From Streptomyces smaragdinus (GTDB lineage: Bacteria > Actinomycetota > Actinomycetes > Streptomycetales > Streptomycetaceae), in assembly GCF_009604385.1 (NCBI RefSeq), contig NZ_WEGJ01000006.1, positions 124,001-188,000 on the forward strand: 64,000 nucleotides of DNA, in the 5' to 3' direction. Positions within the stretch are counted from its first letter, which is position 1. Each line of letters begins with the position of its first letter. Shown here piece by piece: positions 37,116-45,584 of the stretch. Below the pieces are notes generated by a model. It saw nothing but the letters and a program-made list of their open reading frames with translations, was not told the origin of the DNA and made no database searches. The translations under genes were made by a program, and so were the position numbers.

Positions 37116-37544
37116 TCAGGCCCGGGTGGCGATCAGCTTTCCGCCCCGGACCCCGACCGGGATCGGCGGCAGCGGAACCGACGCCGGGCCGTGGCGGACG
37201 TCGCCGTTCGTCGCGTCGAAGCGGCTGCCGTGGCAGGCGCAGTACGCCTCGGTGCCGTTGACCTCCGTGACCACGCACGCCTGGTGGGTGCAGACGGCGC
37301 TGCGGCCCTCGTACACGTCCGCCTTCGGCCGGCTGACGATCACCCGCTCGGTGCGGTAGAGCTTCGCGCCGCCGACCGGCACCGCCTCCGGGTCGCCGAG
37401 GTCGATGTCGCCCCTGGGGCCGGTGTTCTCCTGGTGGGCCGGGGTCTCCGTGGAGCACGCGGTCGCCGCTCCGGTGGTGAGGAGAGCGGCGGCGGCTCCG
37501 CACAGGACGGTACGGCGGGGGGTGCCGGAGGTGGGATCTGTCAT
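37116..37544 (-). CDS. Rieske [2Fe-2S] protein, Tat/lipoprotein-type export signal
   Basis: A 142-residue protein. The N-terminus PRRTVLCGAAAALLTTGAAT has a twin-arginine and a hydrophobic stretch ending at a cysteine (TAC), suggesting Tat export with lipidation, although the lipobox lacks Leu at -3. The Rieske cluster ligands are CTHQACVV and CACHGSRFD (C-x-H ... C-x2-H). A small exported electron-transfer protein is likely. Its start codon is 21 bp from that of the divergent PfkB gene. Confidence 0.88.
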   Translation of the reverse strand: MTDPTSGTPRRTVLCGAAAALLTTGAATACSTETPAHQENTGPRGDIDLGDPEAVPVGGAKLYRTERVIVSRPKADVYEGRSAVCTHQACVVTEVNGTEAYCACHGSRFDATNGDVRHGPASVPLPPIPVGVRGGKLIATRA

Positions 37545-37565
37545 GGGATTGACGATACTGGTGGG
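37545..37565. promoter_or_regulatory. Shared divergent leaderless promoter core
   Basis: Only 21 bp separate the two divergent start codons. On the plus strand GATACT lies six bases before GTG 37566; on the minus strand TATCGT lies seven bases before ATG 37544. The two -10-like elements overlap, so polymerases cannot occupy both. Confidence 0.5.
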
Positions 37566-38519
37566 GTGATCGTTGTCGGCGGCGAGGCCCTGATCGACCT
37601 GGTACCGGCGGATCCGGGCGGTGCGCCCGGTCCCCTGGCGCCGCTGCGGCCGCTGCGCGGCGGCGGCCCGTACAACACGGCGCTCGCGCTGGCCCGGCTG
37701 GGCACCGCGACGTCCTTCTGCTCCCGGGTGTCCACGGACGCCTTCGGGGAGGCGCTGCTGGCGGGGCTGCGGGCGGACGGCGTGAACCTGTCTCTCGTCC
37801 AGCGCGGGCCCGAGCCGACGACCCTCGCGGTGGCGACGGTGGGGGCGGACGGGTCCGCGGAGTACGGGTTCTACGTCGAGGGCACCGCCGACCGGCTGTT
37901 CGAGGAGCCGGCGGTGATGCCGGACGCCGCGAAGGCGCTCTGTCTGGGGACGTGTTCGCTGGTGCTGGAGCCGGGCGCGACGGCGTACGAGGCGCTGCTG
38001 CGGTGGGCCGCCCACCACCGGGTGTTCACGCTGCTCGACCCGAACATCCGGCCGGCGCTCATCGCGTCCCCGGCCGCGTACCGGGCGCGGTTCCGGTCGT
38101 GGCTGGCGGACGTGCCGCTGCTGAAGCTGTCGGAGGCCGACGCCGCGTGGCTGGCGGACGGGCAGGACGTGCCGCGGGCGGCGGAGGGCTGGCTGGCGGC
38201 GGGGCCGGCGGCGGTCGTCATGACGCACGGCGCCGAGGGGCTGTCCGTGCTGGCGCGCGGCGGCCGGCCGGCCGGGGAGGGGGCGCTGCGCTGCACGGTG
38301 GCGGCGCCGGCGGTGCGGGTGGTGGACACCATCGGCGCCGGTGACACGGTGAACGCCGCGCTGCTCCACTGGCTGGAGCAGCGCGGCGCCCTGTCCCGTC
38401 CGGCGGTGGCGGCCCTGGACGCGGCGGCCTGGCACGAGGGCCTGACCTACGCCGCCCGCGCCGCGGCACTGACGTGCACGCGGGCGGGGGCGGAGCCGCC
38501 GTACGCGGGCGAGCTCTAG
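37566..38519 (+). CDS. PfkB-family carbohydrate kinase (fructokinase-like)
   Basis: A 317-residue ribokinase-fold enzyme. VVGGEALIDLVPADPGGAPG starts the fold, GGGPYNTALALARLG binds sugar, and DTIGAGDTVNAALL carries the catalytic Asp and anion hole (PfkB signature 2). Sequence resembles fructokinases; the substrate is not certain. The start has no Shine-Dalgarno sequence and looks leaderless. The stop TAG lies in a CTAG shared with the convergent gene's stop. Confidence 0.87.
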   Translation: MIVVGGEALIDLVPADPGGAPGPLAPLRPLRGGGPYNTALALARLGTATSFCSRVSTDAFGEALLAGLRADGVNLSLVQRGPEPTTLAVATVGADGSAEYGFYVEGTADRLFEEPAVMPDAAKALCLGTCSLVLEPGATAYEALLRWAAHHRVFTLLDPNIRPALIASPAAYRARFRSWLADVPLLKLSEADAAWLADGQDVPRAAEGWLAAGPAAVVMTHGAEGLSVLARGGRPAGEGALRCTVAAPAVRVVDTIGAGDTVNAALLHWLEQRGALSRPAVAALDAAAWHEGLTYAARAAALTCTRAGAEPPYAGEL

Positions 38520-41500
38520 CTCACTGTCACCGGCGACGCCTGCGGCACCCCGTTCACCGTCACCGTCAGCGTGCCCGTCCCCGGACGCAGGCCGGTGAGG
38601 ACGCCCGTCGCCGGGTCGTACGCCGCCACCGCGCCGTCCGGGGCGTGCGACGGCGCGCCTATCCAGAGGTTCGGCGTCCCCGTCCAGTCACCGCTGACCG
38701 GCCACGCCACCGGCACCTGCCGGGTCGTCGCGCCGATCGACTGCGTCACGGACGCCGTCACGGCCGCCTCCTCGCCGGCCCCCAGCTCCGCCGGCGCGTT
38801 CAGCGTGAGGCCGTCGACGTGCGGGCGGGTCTGCACGGTCACCCAGTCGGGGCCGCCGGTCCACGGCTTCAGCCGCGCCGCGTTCTGCTCCCCGGGGCTG
38901 ACGGCGTCGACCCCGATGAGCGACCAGCCGCTGAAGCCGCCCTCGGCGGGCGGGGTCGCCGGGTTCTTGCCCGAGTTGCCGTTGATGAAGTACGGGACGC
39001 CGTCGACGTGCTCGGCGTGGAACGTACCGACGTGCGAGCCCACGAAGAGGACGCCCTTGCCGGTCGTACGGCGGAAGTCGCCGAGCCAGTCCTCCATCAG
39101 GGCCGCTTCCTTGCGGTCGTTCAGCTGGCTGCCCTTCTGCGGGGTGGGGTCGCGCGGCGGCACGTGTTCGATGACCGTCACCGAGCGGACCGCCGGGTCG
39201 GCCGCGGCGGCGTCGAGCTGCGCGCGGAGCTCCTTCAGCTGCGCCCAGCCGCCGCCGCGGACGGTGAGCCGCGAGGTGTCGAGGGTGATGAACCGGGTGC
39301 CCTTGTGGTCGAACGTGCGCTGGGCGGGCCCGAATTCGGACACGAAGTTCTCGATCGTGCCGCCCATCACCTCGTGGTTGCCCGGCACGTAGTACCAGGG
39401 CAGCTCGCCGCCCAGCTCCTCGTCGAGCACCCGGTGCGCGAGATCCAGGTCGGCGGGCGAACCCTCGTCCACCAGATCGCCGTTGACGACCACGAAGTCC
39501 GGGTGCTGCGCCTTGATCTCCCGCAGCGTCCGCCGTGCGGCCCGCACGATGTCGCTGTCGGGGTCACGGGCCACGAACTGCGCGTCGGACATCACCGCGA
39601 ACCGCCAGTCCCGGCCCTGTACGTCCGTCCCGGTGCCGATCAGCGGGTCGGCGACGGCGGGAGCGGGCGGCAGGTCGACGGCGGGCGGCGTCTGCGCCGT
39701 CAGCCCGTCGATGACGATCTCGCTCGCGTACTGGTGCGCGGGCACCGTCTCGGCGATGTAGAAGCGCACGACCTTCAGCGGGTACGTGATGCCCTGCGGC
39801 ACCTCGAACGTCAGCTGCTGCCAGCCGGGTTCGGTGAGGTACGGCGCCCGCAGGATCTGGGTGACGCCCGCGCCGTCGGTGAGCTGCAGCGACGGCCAGG
39901 CGCCCTTGCCGTCGCTCTTCACCCACAGCCCGAAGCTCTTCGGCTGCCCGGGGACGGCGATCTGGGCGGGCGGCAGGGCGTAGATGGCGCGGGTCGCGGT
40001 GGACTGGGTGAAGTCGTACGTCATCCTCAGCCCCGTCCCCTCGTGCGCGTCCGCCGTCGGGGCGATCGCGCCGGTGGCGCGGGCTGTGGTGTACGTCCAC
40101 TGCGCGGCGTCGTCGAACGTGGCGACGTCCTGCTCGTACAGCCCCGCCGTCACCGCGAGGACGGTGCTGTGGCCCTGCACGGTGGCCGTGACCCGGGTCG
40201 CCAGGGCGTCGGGGGTGGCGGCGCGGACGGTGAAGCCGCCGGCCGCCGGGTCCGGGGTGACGGTGATGAGGCTCGCGTCGTAGGAGAGGTCGACGTCGGC
40301 GGGGTCGATGGGGGCGCTGTGGCCGGAGGCGTCGAAGCCGGTGAAGCCGAAGCCGGTGCGGTCCGCCGCGTCCTTGAGGCCTACGCGGTCGTTGGTCGGG
40401 CGGATGCGGGCGAGACGGTCCAGGACCGTCAGCGTGGTCGCGCCCTTCGCGGTGCCGCGGTGGGCGGTGAGCTGTGTGGGGCCGCCGTGCTCGCGGGCGG
40501 TGAACACGCCGTCGGCGCCGACCGTCCCGGAGCGCGGCTCGCTGGAGGTCCAGTAGGCGGGGGTGCCGTCGGCGGGGCCGTACGTCTCGTCGTAGCCGGC
40601 CGCCGTCAGCGCGCGGTGCAGGCCGGGGAAGACCCGCTCGGGGTGGCCGCCGGGGACCTGGTCGGCGGAGGGGGCCTTGGCCGGGTCGGCGGCCGTCTCG
40701 ACCCAGAAGCCGGTGAGGTCGCCGGTGCCGTCGGGGGCGGTGATCGCCAGGCCGTTGGGGACGACGCGCTCGAAGCCGTCGGAGGGGGTGTTCTCCAGCT
40801 GCGGGGTGTCGGAGCCGGGTTCGCGGGCGACGAGGGTGGAGGAGCCGCCGCCGTCGAGGTTGAGGGCGCTGTAGGCGCCGAGCTGCTTCATCATCAGCGC
40901 CAGCTCGGTCAGTGTGACGCCGCCGGTGTCGCCGGAGCGGCCGTCGACGGTCAGCACGTGCATGGTGCGGCCGTCTTGCGAGAAGCCGACGGCGGTACGG
41001 GCGGCGGCCGGGTTGTTCGGCCTGCCCTCCCAGTTCTGCGCCACGCCGTCGAGCACCAGGACGCCGCGGCCGCCGACGACGGTGCGGGGCACGTCGCCGC
41101 CGTCGGTGACGGGGCGGTACTCGGTTCGTACGGCATCACCGGGCGTCAGCCGCGCGAGGACGTCGGCGCCCGCGTCACGGCCGAGCAGGACGGTGGTGTC
41201 CTCGGGGATGGCGCCGGTGCCGGGCGCGGTGGCGACGGCGGTCACCACGCCGCCGCGCACGGTCACTTCGGTGGTACGGGCCGCGCCGTCGACGGTCAGC
41301 GCGCGGTCGGCGGTGCCCCAGTGGGCGGTGTACATGCCGATGCCGCCGCCGGGGACGTTGGCCGCGTTGAAGGAGGCCAGCTCGTGCGGTCCGTCGGGGA
41401 GGGTGACGGTGCCCTCGAAGTACAGCTTCAGCAGCCGTCCGGCGCTGTCCGCGTCGATGCCGACGGCCTCCTCGGCGCCGGCCGAGGGCGAGTGGGTGAC

Positions 41501-41944
41501 CTGTCCGCCGGCTATGCCGGGGCCGAGGGGGGCGCCGGTCTCGTTGATGTCGAAGAAGTCGGCGTTGATCGCGGCGACGGTCCGCCGCCCCTCCCCCGCG
41601 TCGTGCGTCTTCACGAGGTCGGCGACCGTCTTGCGCCCGGACACGTCGTCCGCGAGGTAGTCGACGCGGGCGGAGCCGCCGAGGTCGACGCTGAGGGCGT
41701 CCGCCCGCAGCCACTTGTCGGACTCCAGCCGGTCGAACGACGTGAGCTCCACCCCCGGCGCGATCGGCCGGGACGTGGAGCCCAGATCCATCCCGTCGTT
41801 GTCGGCGATCGCCGTCGGGGTGACGGGATCCTGCGGTACGCCGTCGGCGAGCGCGGGCGTCGTGGCGAACGCGAGGGCGGCCGCCGTGGCCATCAGTGCG
41901 GTTCTGCTGCCGTGGAATCTCCCGCGCCGGTTCGTTCCCAACAC
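38516..41944 (-). CDS. Secreted phosphodiester glycosidase-metallophosphoesterase fusion
   Basis: About 1142 residues. A signal peptide (ALMATAAALAFATTPALA) is followed by a phosphodiester glycosidase (NAGPA-like) domain with VAAINADFFDINETGAPLG and AYSALNLDGGGSSTLV (~363). Central Ig-like and carbohydrate-binding-like segments lead to a calcineurin-like phosphoesterase (~780-980): VMSDAQF, VVNGDLVDEG, VPGNHEVMG, EHVPPRD and SHVGTFHAEH. The first D-x-H motif is D-x-Q. A C-terminal Ig-like domain ends the protein. GTG at 41944 follows GGAG; TTG at 41941 is an alternative. Likely acts on cell-wall or extracellular phosphodiester polymers, which is inference. Confidence 0.87.
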   Translation of the reverse strand: MLGTNRRGRFHGSRTALMATAAALAFATTPALADGVPQDPVTPTAIADNDGMDLGSTSRPIAPGVELTSFDRLESDKWLRADALSVDLGGSARVDYLADDVSGRKTVADLVKTHDAGEGRRTVAAINADFFDINETGAPLGPGIAGGQVTHSPSAGAEEAVGIDADSAGRLLKLYFEGTVTLPDGPHELASFNAANVPGGGIGMYTAHWGTADRALTVDGAARTTEVTVRGGVVTAVATAPGTGAIPEDTTVLLGRDAGADVLARLTPGDAVRTEYRPVTDGGDVPRTVVGGRGVLVLDGVAQNWEGRPNNPAAARTAVGFSQDGRTMHVLTVDGRSGDTGGVTLTELALMMKQLGAYSALNLDGGGSSTLVAREPGSDTPQLENTPSDGFERVVPNGLAITAPDGTGDLTGFWVETAADPAKAPSADQVPGGHPERVFPGLHRALTAAGYDETYGPADGTPAYWTSSEPRSGTVGADGVFTAREHGGPTQLTAHRGTAKGATTLTVLDRLARIRPTNDRVGLKDAADRTGFGFTGFDASGHSAPIDPADVDLSYDASLITVTPDPAAGGFTVRAATPDALATRVTATVQGHSTVLAVTAGLYEQDVATFDDAAQWTYTTARATGAIAPTADAHEGTGLRMTYDFTQSTATRAIYALPPAQIAVPGQPKSFGLWVKSDGKGAWPSLQLTDGAGVTQILRAPYLTEPGWQQLTFEVPQGITYPLKVVRFYIAETVPAHQYASEIVIDGLTAQTPPAVDLPPAPAVADPLIGTGTDVQGRDWRFAVMSDAQFVARDPDSDIVRAARRTLREIKAQHPDFVVVNGDLVDEGSPADLDLAHRVLDEELGGELPWYYVPGNHEVMGGTIENFVSEFGPAQRTFDHKGTRFITLDTSRLTVRGGGWAQLKELRAQLDAAAADPAVRSVTVIEHVPPRDPTPQKGSQLNDRKEAALMEDWLGDFRRTTGKGVLFVGSHVGTFHAEHVDGVPYFINGNSGKNPATPPAEGGFSGWSLIGVDAVSPGEQNAARLKPWTGGPDWVTVQTRPHVDGLTLNAPAELGAGEEAAVTASVTQSIGATTRQVPVAWPVSGDWTGTPNLWIGAPSHAPDGAVAAYDPATGVLTGLRPGTGTLTVTVNGVPQASPVTVS

Positions 41945-42129
41945 AACTTCTCCTCTGCACACGGTGGTTCGGCGTGTTTGCCGCACGCGGGGCCACAGCG
42001 TTCCAGGAGAAAGTGGTCTACACCAGGGGGCGTCGGGAAACTCGTGGGGAAGTTTTCCCCGGGCGTCCACCCCCTCGGTACGCTTCGGGGGCCCGCGGGA
42101 GGCGCGGTCGAGCGGCAGGGGAGGCGCCC

Positions 42130-43713
42130 GTGCGGGCGGAGTGGACGGGGACGGGGGCCGTACGGCCCGGGGAGCTGATCGGTCCGTACACGGTGCTGGA
42201 CGAGCTGGCCAGCGGCGGGATGGGGCGGGTGTATCTGGCGCGGTCCCCCGGCGGGCGGACGGTCGCCGTGAAGACGCTGCTGGGCACGTCCGACGAGGGC
42301 ACGGAGGTGGACCGGCGCCGCTTCGCCCGCGAGGTGGCCGTGGCGCGCCGGGTGCGGGGGCTGTACACCGCGGGCGTGGTGGACGCGGACGCCGAGGCGC
42401 CGGTCCCGTGGATGGCCACCGAGTACATCCCGGCCCCCTCGCTGCGCGAACTCGTCGCCGCCCACGGCCCGTTACCGGCCGGGCCGATGCAGTGGGTCGC
42501 CGCCGGGATGGCCGAGGCGCTGGTCAGCCTGCACGAGGCGGGGCTGGTCCACCGTGACATCAAGCCGTCGAACGTGCTGCTGCCCGAGGACGGCCCCCGG
42601 CTGATCGACTTCGGGATCTCGCAGGCCGGCGACCTCACCCGGACCGGGGCGGTGCTGGGCACGATCGCGTTCGCCGCGCCCGAGCAGGTACGGGGCGAGG
42701 CGACGACCACCGCGACGGACGTGTTCTCGCTGGGGGCCACGCTCTTCTACCTGGTCGCGGGGCGCAGTCCGTACCGGGACATGGGGACGGGCACGGCGGT
42801 CGAACAGCTGGTACGGGCCGCGGAGTGCGACCTCGACCTGACCGGGCTGCCCGCCGCGGCCGACGCCCTGATCCGCCCCTGCCTCGCCGCCTCCCCCGCC
42901 GAACGCCCCACGCCGGAGGACCTGCTGGCCCGGGTCGGCCCCGCCCTCGCCGCCCGCCCGGACGCGCACGGCGCCGCCGGCTGGCTGCCGGAGAGCTGGT
43001 CGACGGCGATCGTCCGGCACCGCGGGCGCCGGATCGCGGAGGCCGAGGCCGCCAGGCGCCGCATCGACCCCGAGGGCGTCACCGAGCGCACGCCGCCCGC
43101 CTACGGCGCTCATCCGGCCTACGGCGCCGGTCCCGGCACCCGCCCGATGCCCGCGCCGGCGGAGCGGCCGGCGCGGGCATCGGGCTTCCGGCTGGTCGCC
43201 TCGCTGGTCGCCGGGGGGCTGCTCGTCACGATCGGCGCCGTCTACGCGATCACGTACGACGGTGGCGGCGGTGGTGCGCCCGATCCCGTACGGCAGGACC
43301 TGCGCCTGGTCCTGGTGGAGCAGAACGCGGCCGGCAAGTGTGCCAACAAACTGCCGCCGCCCACCTTCGACTCCAAGAACCCGGAGACGTGTTACGCCAT
43401 CTCCACGCGGGCCGAGGACCGGATGAGCGTCACCCAGCTGAAGGACGTACGGGCCGCGCAGAACGAGCAGGGCACGGACTGGATGGTCCAGATGTCGTTC
43501 GAGAAGACCGACGCCCGGCACTTCGCGACCCTCACCGGGAAGGCCGCCGGGCGCGAGTCCCCGAAGAACCAGATCGCCATCATCCTGGGCGACACACTCA
43601 TCAGCGCCCCCGTGGTCACCGCGGCCATCACCGGCGGCGAGGTGGAGATCAGCGGCAGCTTCACCCGCGACGACGCCGAGAAACTGGCGCGAGACCTCGG
43701 CGCCCCGTCCTGA
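42130..43713 (+). CDS. Transmembrane Ser/Thr protein kinase with SecDF-head-like extracellular domain
   Basis: A 527-residue Hanks-type kinase. Glycine loop ELASGGMGRVYLA, VAVKTLL lysine, catalytic loop LVHRDIKPSNVLL and LIDFGIS are present in the first 280 residues. A Pro/Ala linker leads to one membrane helix (~353-373, LVASLVAGGLLVTIGAVYAI). The outer C-terminal domain ends NQIAIILGDTLISAPVV and GGEVEISGSFTRDDAEKLA, very like the SecD P1 head. A TTA codon at 42472-42474 (residue ~115) may make translation depend on the bldA tRNA. GTG follows GGGGAGG. Confidence 0.88.
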   Translation: MRAEWTGTGAVRPGELIGPYTVLDELASGGMGRVYLARSPGGRTVAVKTLLGTSDEGTEVDRRRFAREVAVARRVRGLYTAGVVDADAEAPVPWMATEYIPAPSLRELVAAHGPLPAGPMQWVAAGMAEALVSLHEAGLVHRDIKPSNVLLPEDGPRLIDFGISQAGDLTRTGAVLGTIAFAAPEQVRGEATTTATDVFSLGATLFYLVAGRSPYRDMGTGTAVEQLVRAAECDLDLTGLPAAADALIRPCLAASPAERPTPEDLLARVGPALAARPDAHGAAGWLPESWSTAIVRHRGRRIAEAEAARRRIDPEGVTERTPPAYGAHPAYGAGPGTRPMPAPAERPARASGFRLVASLVAGGLLVTIGAVYAITYDGGGGGAPDPVRQDLRLVLVEQNAAGKCANKLPPPTFDSKNPETCYAISTRAEDRMSVTQLKDVRAAQNEQGTDWMVQMSFEKTDARHFATLTGKAAGRESPKNQIAIILGDTLISAPVVTAAITGGEVEISGSFTRDDAEKLARDLGAPS

Positions 43714-43717
43714 ACCC

Positions 43718-44350
43718 TCAGCGCCGGGCGAGCGCCAGCAGCCCGCGCAGGGCCGCGACGAGGCGCTCCTTGTCGAAGCGGGCGGAGTCGTCCAGGGCGA
43801 GCCGGCCGAACTCCTCCGCCGTGACCAGGACCAGGTGCGACAGCACCTCGGCGTCCAGGTCGGGCCCGCCGCGCAGGTCCAGGGCCTGGCGCAGGCCCGC
43901 GGCGATATGGCGGCGGACGACGGCACGGGTCTGCTCGAGCTGCTGGTGGACGGCGACCGGGGCGCCGTGGGTGAGGCCGAGGATGGGGCGCCAGACGTAC
44001 GGGTCCTCGCGCACCTGGTCGATGAGGCGGCTGAAGGCGGCCGTCAGCCAGGCCCCGAGGTCCTCCGGGCCGCCGGCCTCGGCCAGCACCCGCAGCGCCT
44101 GCTCGAGGCCACGGTCGCGGGTGCGCCGGAGCAGCGCGTCCATCAGGGCGTCGAGGTCGTCGAACACGCTGTAGACCACGGGCCGGGTGACGCCCGCCTC
44201 CTTGGCGATCGCGCCGACGGAGATCCGGTCGTACCCGTCGCGCACGACGATGCGCAGGGCGCAGTCCAGCAGATGTTCGCGGCGCTGCTCGGGGGCGAGC
44301 CGGGGCGCGTAGCGGCGTTTGGGCGCGGGGGCGGGAGGGCGGCCGGTCAT
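43718..44350 (-). CDS. TetR family regulator
   Basis: A 210-residue regulator. The N-terminal HTH reads LLDCALRIVVRDGYDRISVG, AIAKEAGVTRPVVYSVFDDL. The ligand domain is helical with no diagnostic motif. It is divergent from the MpaB-type oxygenase gene, and a 12-bp dyad between them is the probable operator. It converges with the kinase gene, four bases apart. Confidence 0.87.
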   Translation of the reverse strand: MTGRPPAPAPKRRYAPRLAPEQRREHLLDCALRIVVRDGYDRISVGAIAKEAGVTRPVVYSVFDDLDALMDALLRRTRDRGLEQALRVLAEAGGPEDLGAWLTAAFSRLIDQVREDPYVWRPILGLTHGAPVAVHQQLEQTRAVVRRHIAAGLRQALDLRGGPDLDAEVLSHLVLVTAEEFGRLALDDSARFDKERLVAALRGLLALARR

Positions 44351-44379
44351 CGCGTAACAGAGTACTTCCCAAGCAAAGC

Positions 44380-44391
44380 TACAGTGCTGTA
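44380..44391. promoter_or_regulatory. TetR-type operator dyad
   Basis: TACAGTGCTGTA (arms TACAG/CTGTA around TG) lies 29 bp upstream of the TetR start and 49 bp upstream of the oxygenase start, in an AT-richer stretch. Confidence 0.55.
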
Positions 44392-44440
44392 AATTTCGAA
44401 GCCGGGGGTGCACCGGATCCGAGGAGAGTGAGGACGGCCG

Positions 44441-45544
44441 ATGGTCGCGTTCAAGACCCGCAAACAGTGGACCGAGCACTTCGAGCCCGCCGAGGACTAC
44501 GGCTTCTTCGGCCCGGACTCGGTGACCTGGAAGGTGTGGACGTATCCGACATCGCTCATCCTCGGCTTCGTCCGCTCGGTGACGATCGAGCACCTCGACC
44601 CCAATCTGACGGCCGCCGTGGTCCAGTCCGGCGGGGTCAAGTACCGTCCGCACACCCGCTACAGCCGGACGATCCGCTACTTCGCGATGATGGTCGTCGG
44701 CGCCACCGAGCCCACGGCCCGGGCGGCGGACGTGCTGGTCAAGGTGCACTCCAAGGCGATCGGCGACGACCCGGTGACCGGCAGCACGTATGACGCCAAC
44801 CGGCCGAGCTCGCAGCTGTGGATCCATATGACGGCGTGGCACTCGATCCTCTACTGCTACGAGAAGTTCGGCCCGGGCAGGCTCCCGGCGCACGAGGAGG
44901 AGCGGTACTGGGCGGAGTGCGCGCGGTCCGCGGAACTGCAGACCATCGATCCGGAGGCGGTGCCGCGCACCCGGGCCGAGGTGGCCGCGTACTTCGCGGA
45001 ATGGCGTCCGCATCTGGCGGCGTCGGAGGCCTGCCAGGACATGGTGGACTTCATCCTCCCGCTCGGCGTGGCCCTCCCGCCGACGCTGGGCCGGGTCCGC
45101 CGGACGGCCATGGCGCCGGTGCGGTGGGTGCTGAGCAAGGGTGTGATCTCGACGTACCCGAAGTACGTGCGGCAGATGTTCAACCTGCGCCAGGGGCCGG
45201 TCATGGACGCGGTGGCGCGGGTGCTGAACAAGCTGTTCCACGCCGTGACGGCCCGCTCGCTCAATCTGCAGTTCCAGATGCTGTATCTGCTGACCCCGGC
45301 AGCCGCCCCGGTGATCGGCCCGGCGCTGCTGGGAATCCCGGCGAAGAACCCGGTCACGATGACGCCCCGCGAGGCGCAGGCGGCGTACGGCTTCGACATC
45401 CCCGCCGAGGCGCATCACGACATCCGGGCGCGGCAGCACGCACGGGTCTTCGAGCGGAACGAGAAGCCCAGCGACGAGGGGCTGGTCGAGTCGCAGCAGC
45501 ACATCGGGAGCATGGACCCGTACGAGTCGGCGCGGGTCGGCTGA
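44441..45544 (+). CDS. Oxygenase MpaB family protein (DUF2236)
   Basis: A 367-residue protein of the MpaB/latex-clearing-protein-like heme oxygenase family. GVKYRPHTRYSRTIRYFAMM, VHSKAIGDDPVTGSTYDANR, LWIHMTAWHSILYCYEKFG and the EEERYWAE element are typical, with conserved histidines. The substrate is unknown. It is divergent from a TetR gene that probably represses it, and is followed by a strong palindromic terminator. Confidence 0.85.
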   Translation: MVAFKTRKQWTEHFEPAEDYGFFGPDSVTWKVWTYPTSLILGFVRSVTIEHLDPNLTAAVVQSGGVKYRPHTRYSRTIRYFAMMVVGATEPTARAADVLVKVHSKAIGDDPVTGSTYDANRPSSQLWIHMTAWHSILYCYEKFGPGRLPAHEEERYWAECARSAELQTIDPEAVPRTRAEVAAYFAEWRPHLAASEACQDMVDFILPLGVALPPTLGRVRRTAMAPVRWVLSKGVISTYPKYVRQMFNLRQGPVMDAVARVLNKLFHAVTARSLNLQFQMLYLLTPAAAPVIGPALLGIPAKNPVTMTPREAQAAYGFDIPAEAHHDIRARQHARVFERNEKPSDEGLVESQQHIGSMDPYESARVG

Positions 45545-45552
45545 CCCGCGGG

Positions 45553-45582
45553 CGGCCGGCGCCCCGCGCGGGGCGCCGGCCG
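45553..45582. terminator. 30-bp GC palindrome between convergent genes
   Basis: Fifteen-base perfect arms without spacer, centred at 45567/45568, between the oxygenase stop and the uvrA stop. Extremely stable; probably terminates both transcripts. Confidence 0.75.
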
Positions 45583-45584
45583 GC

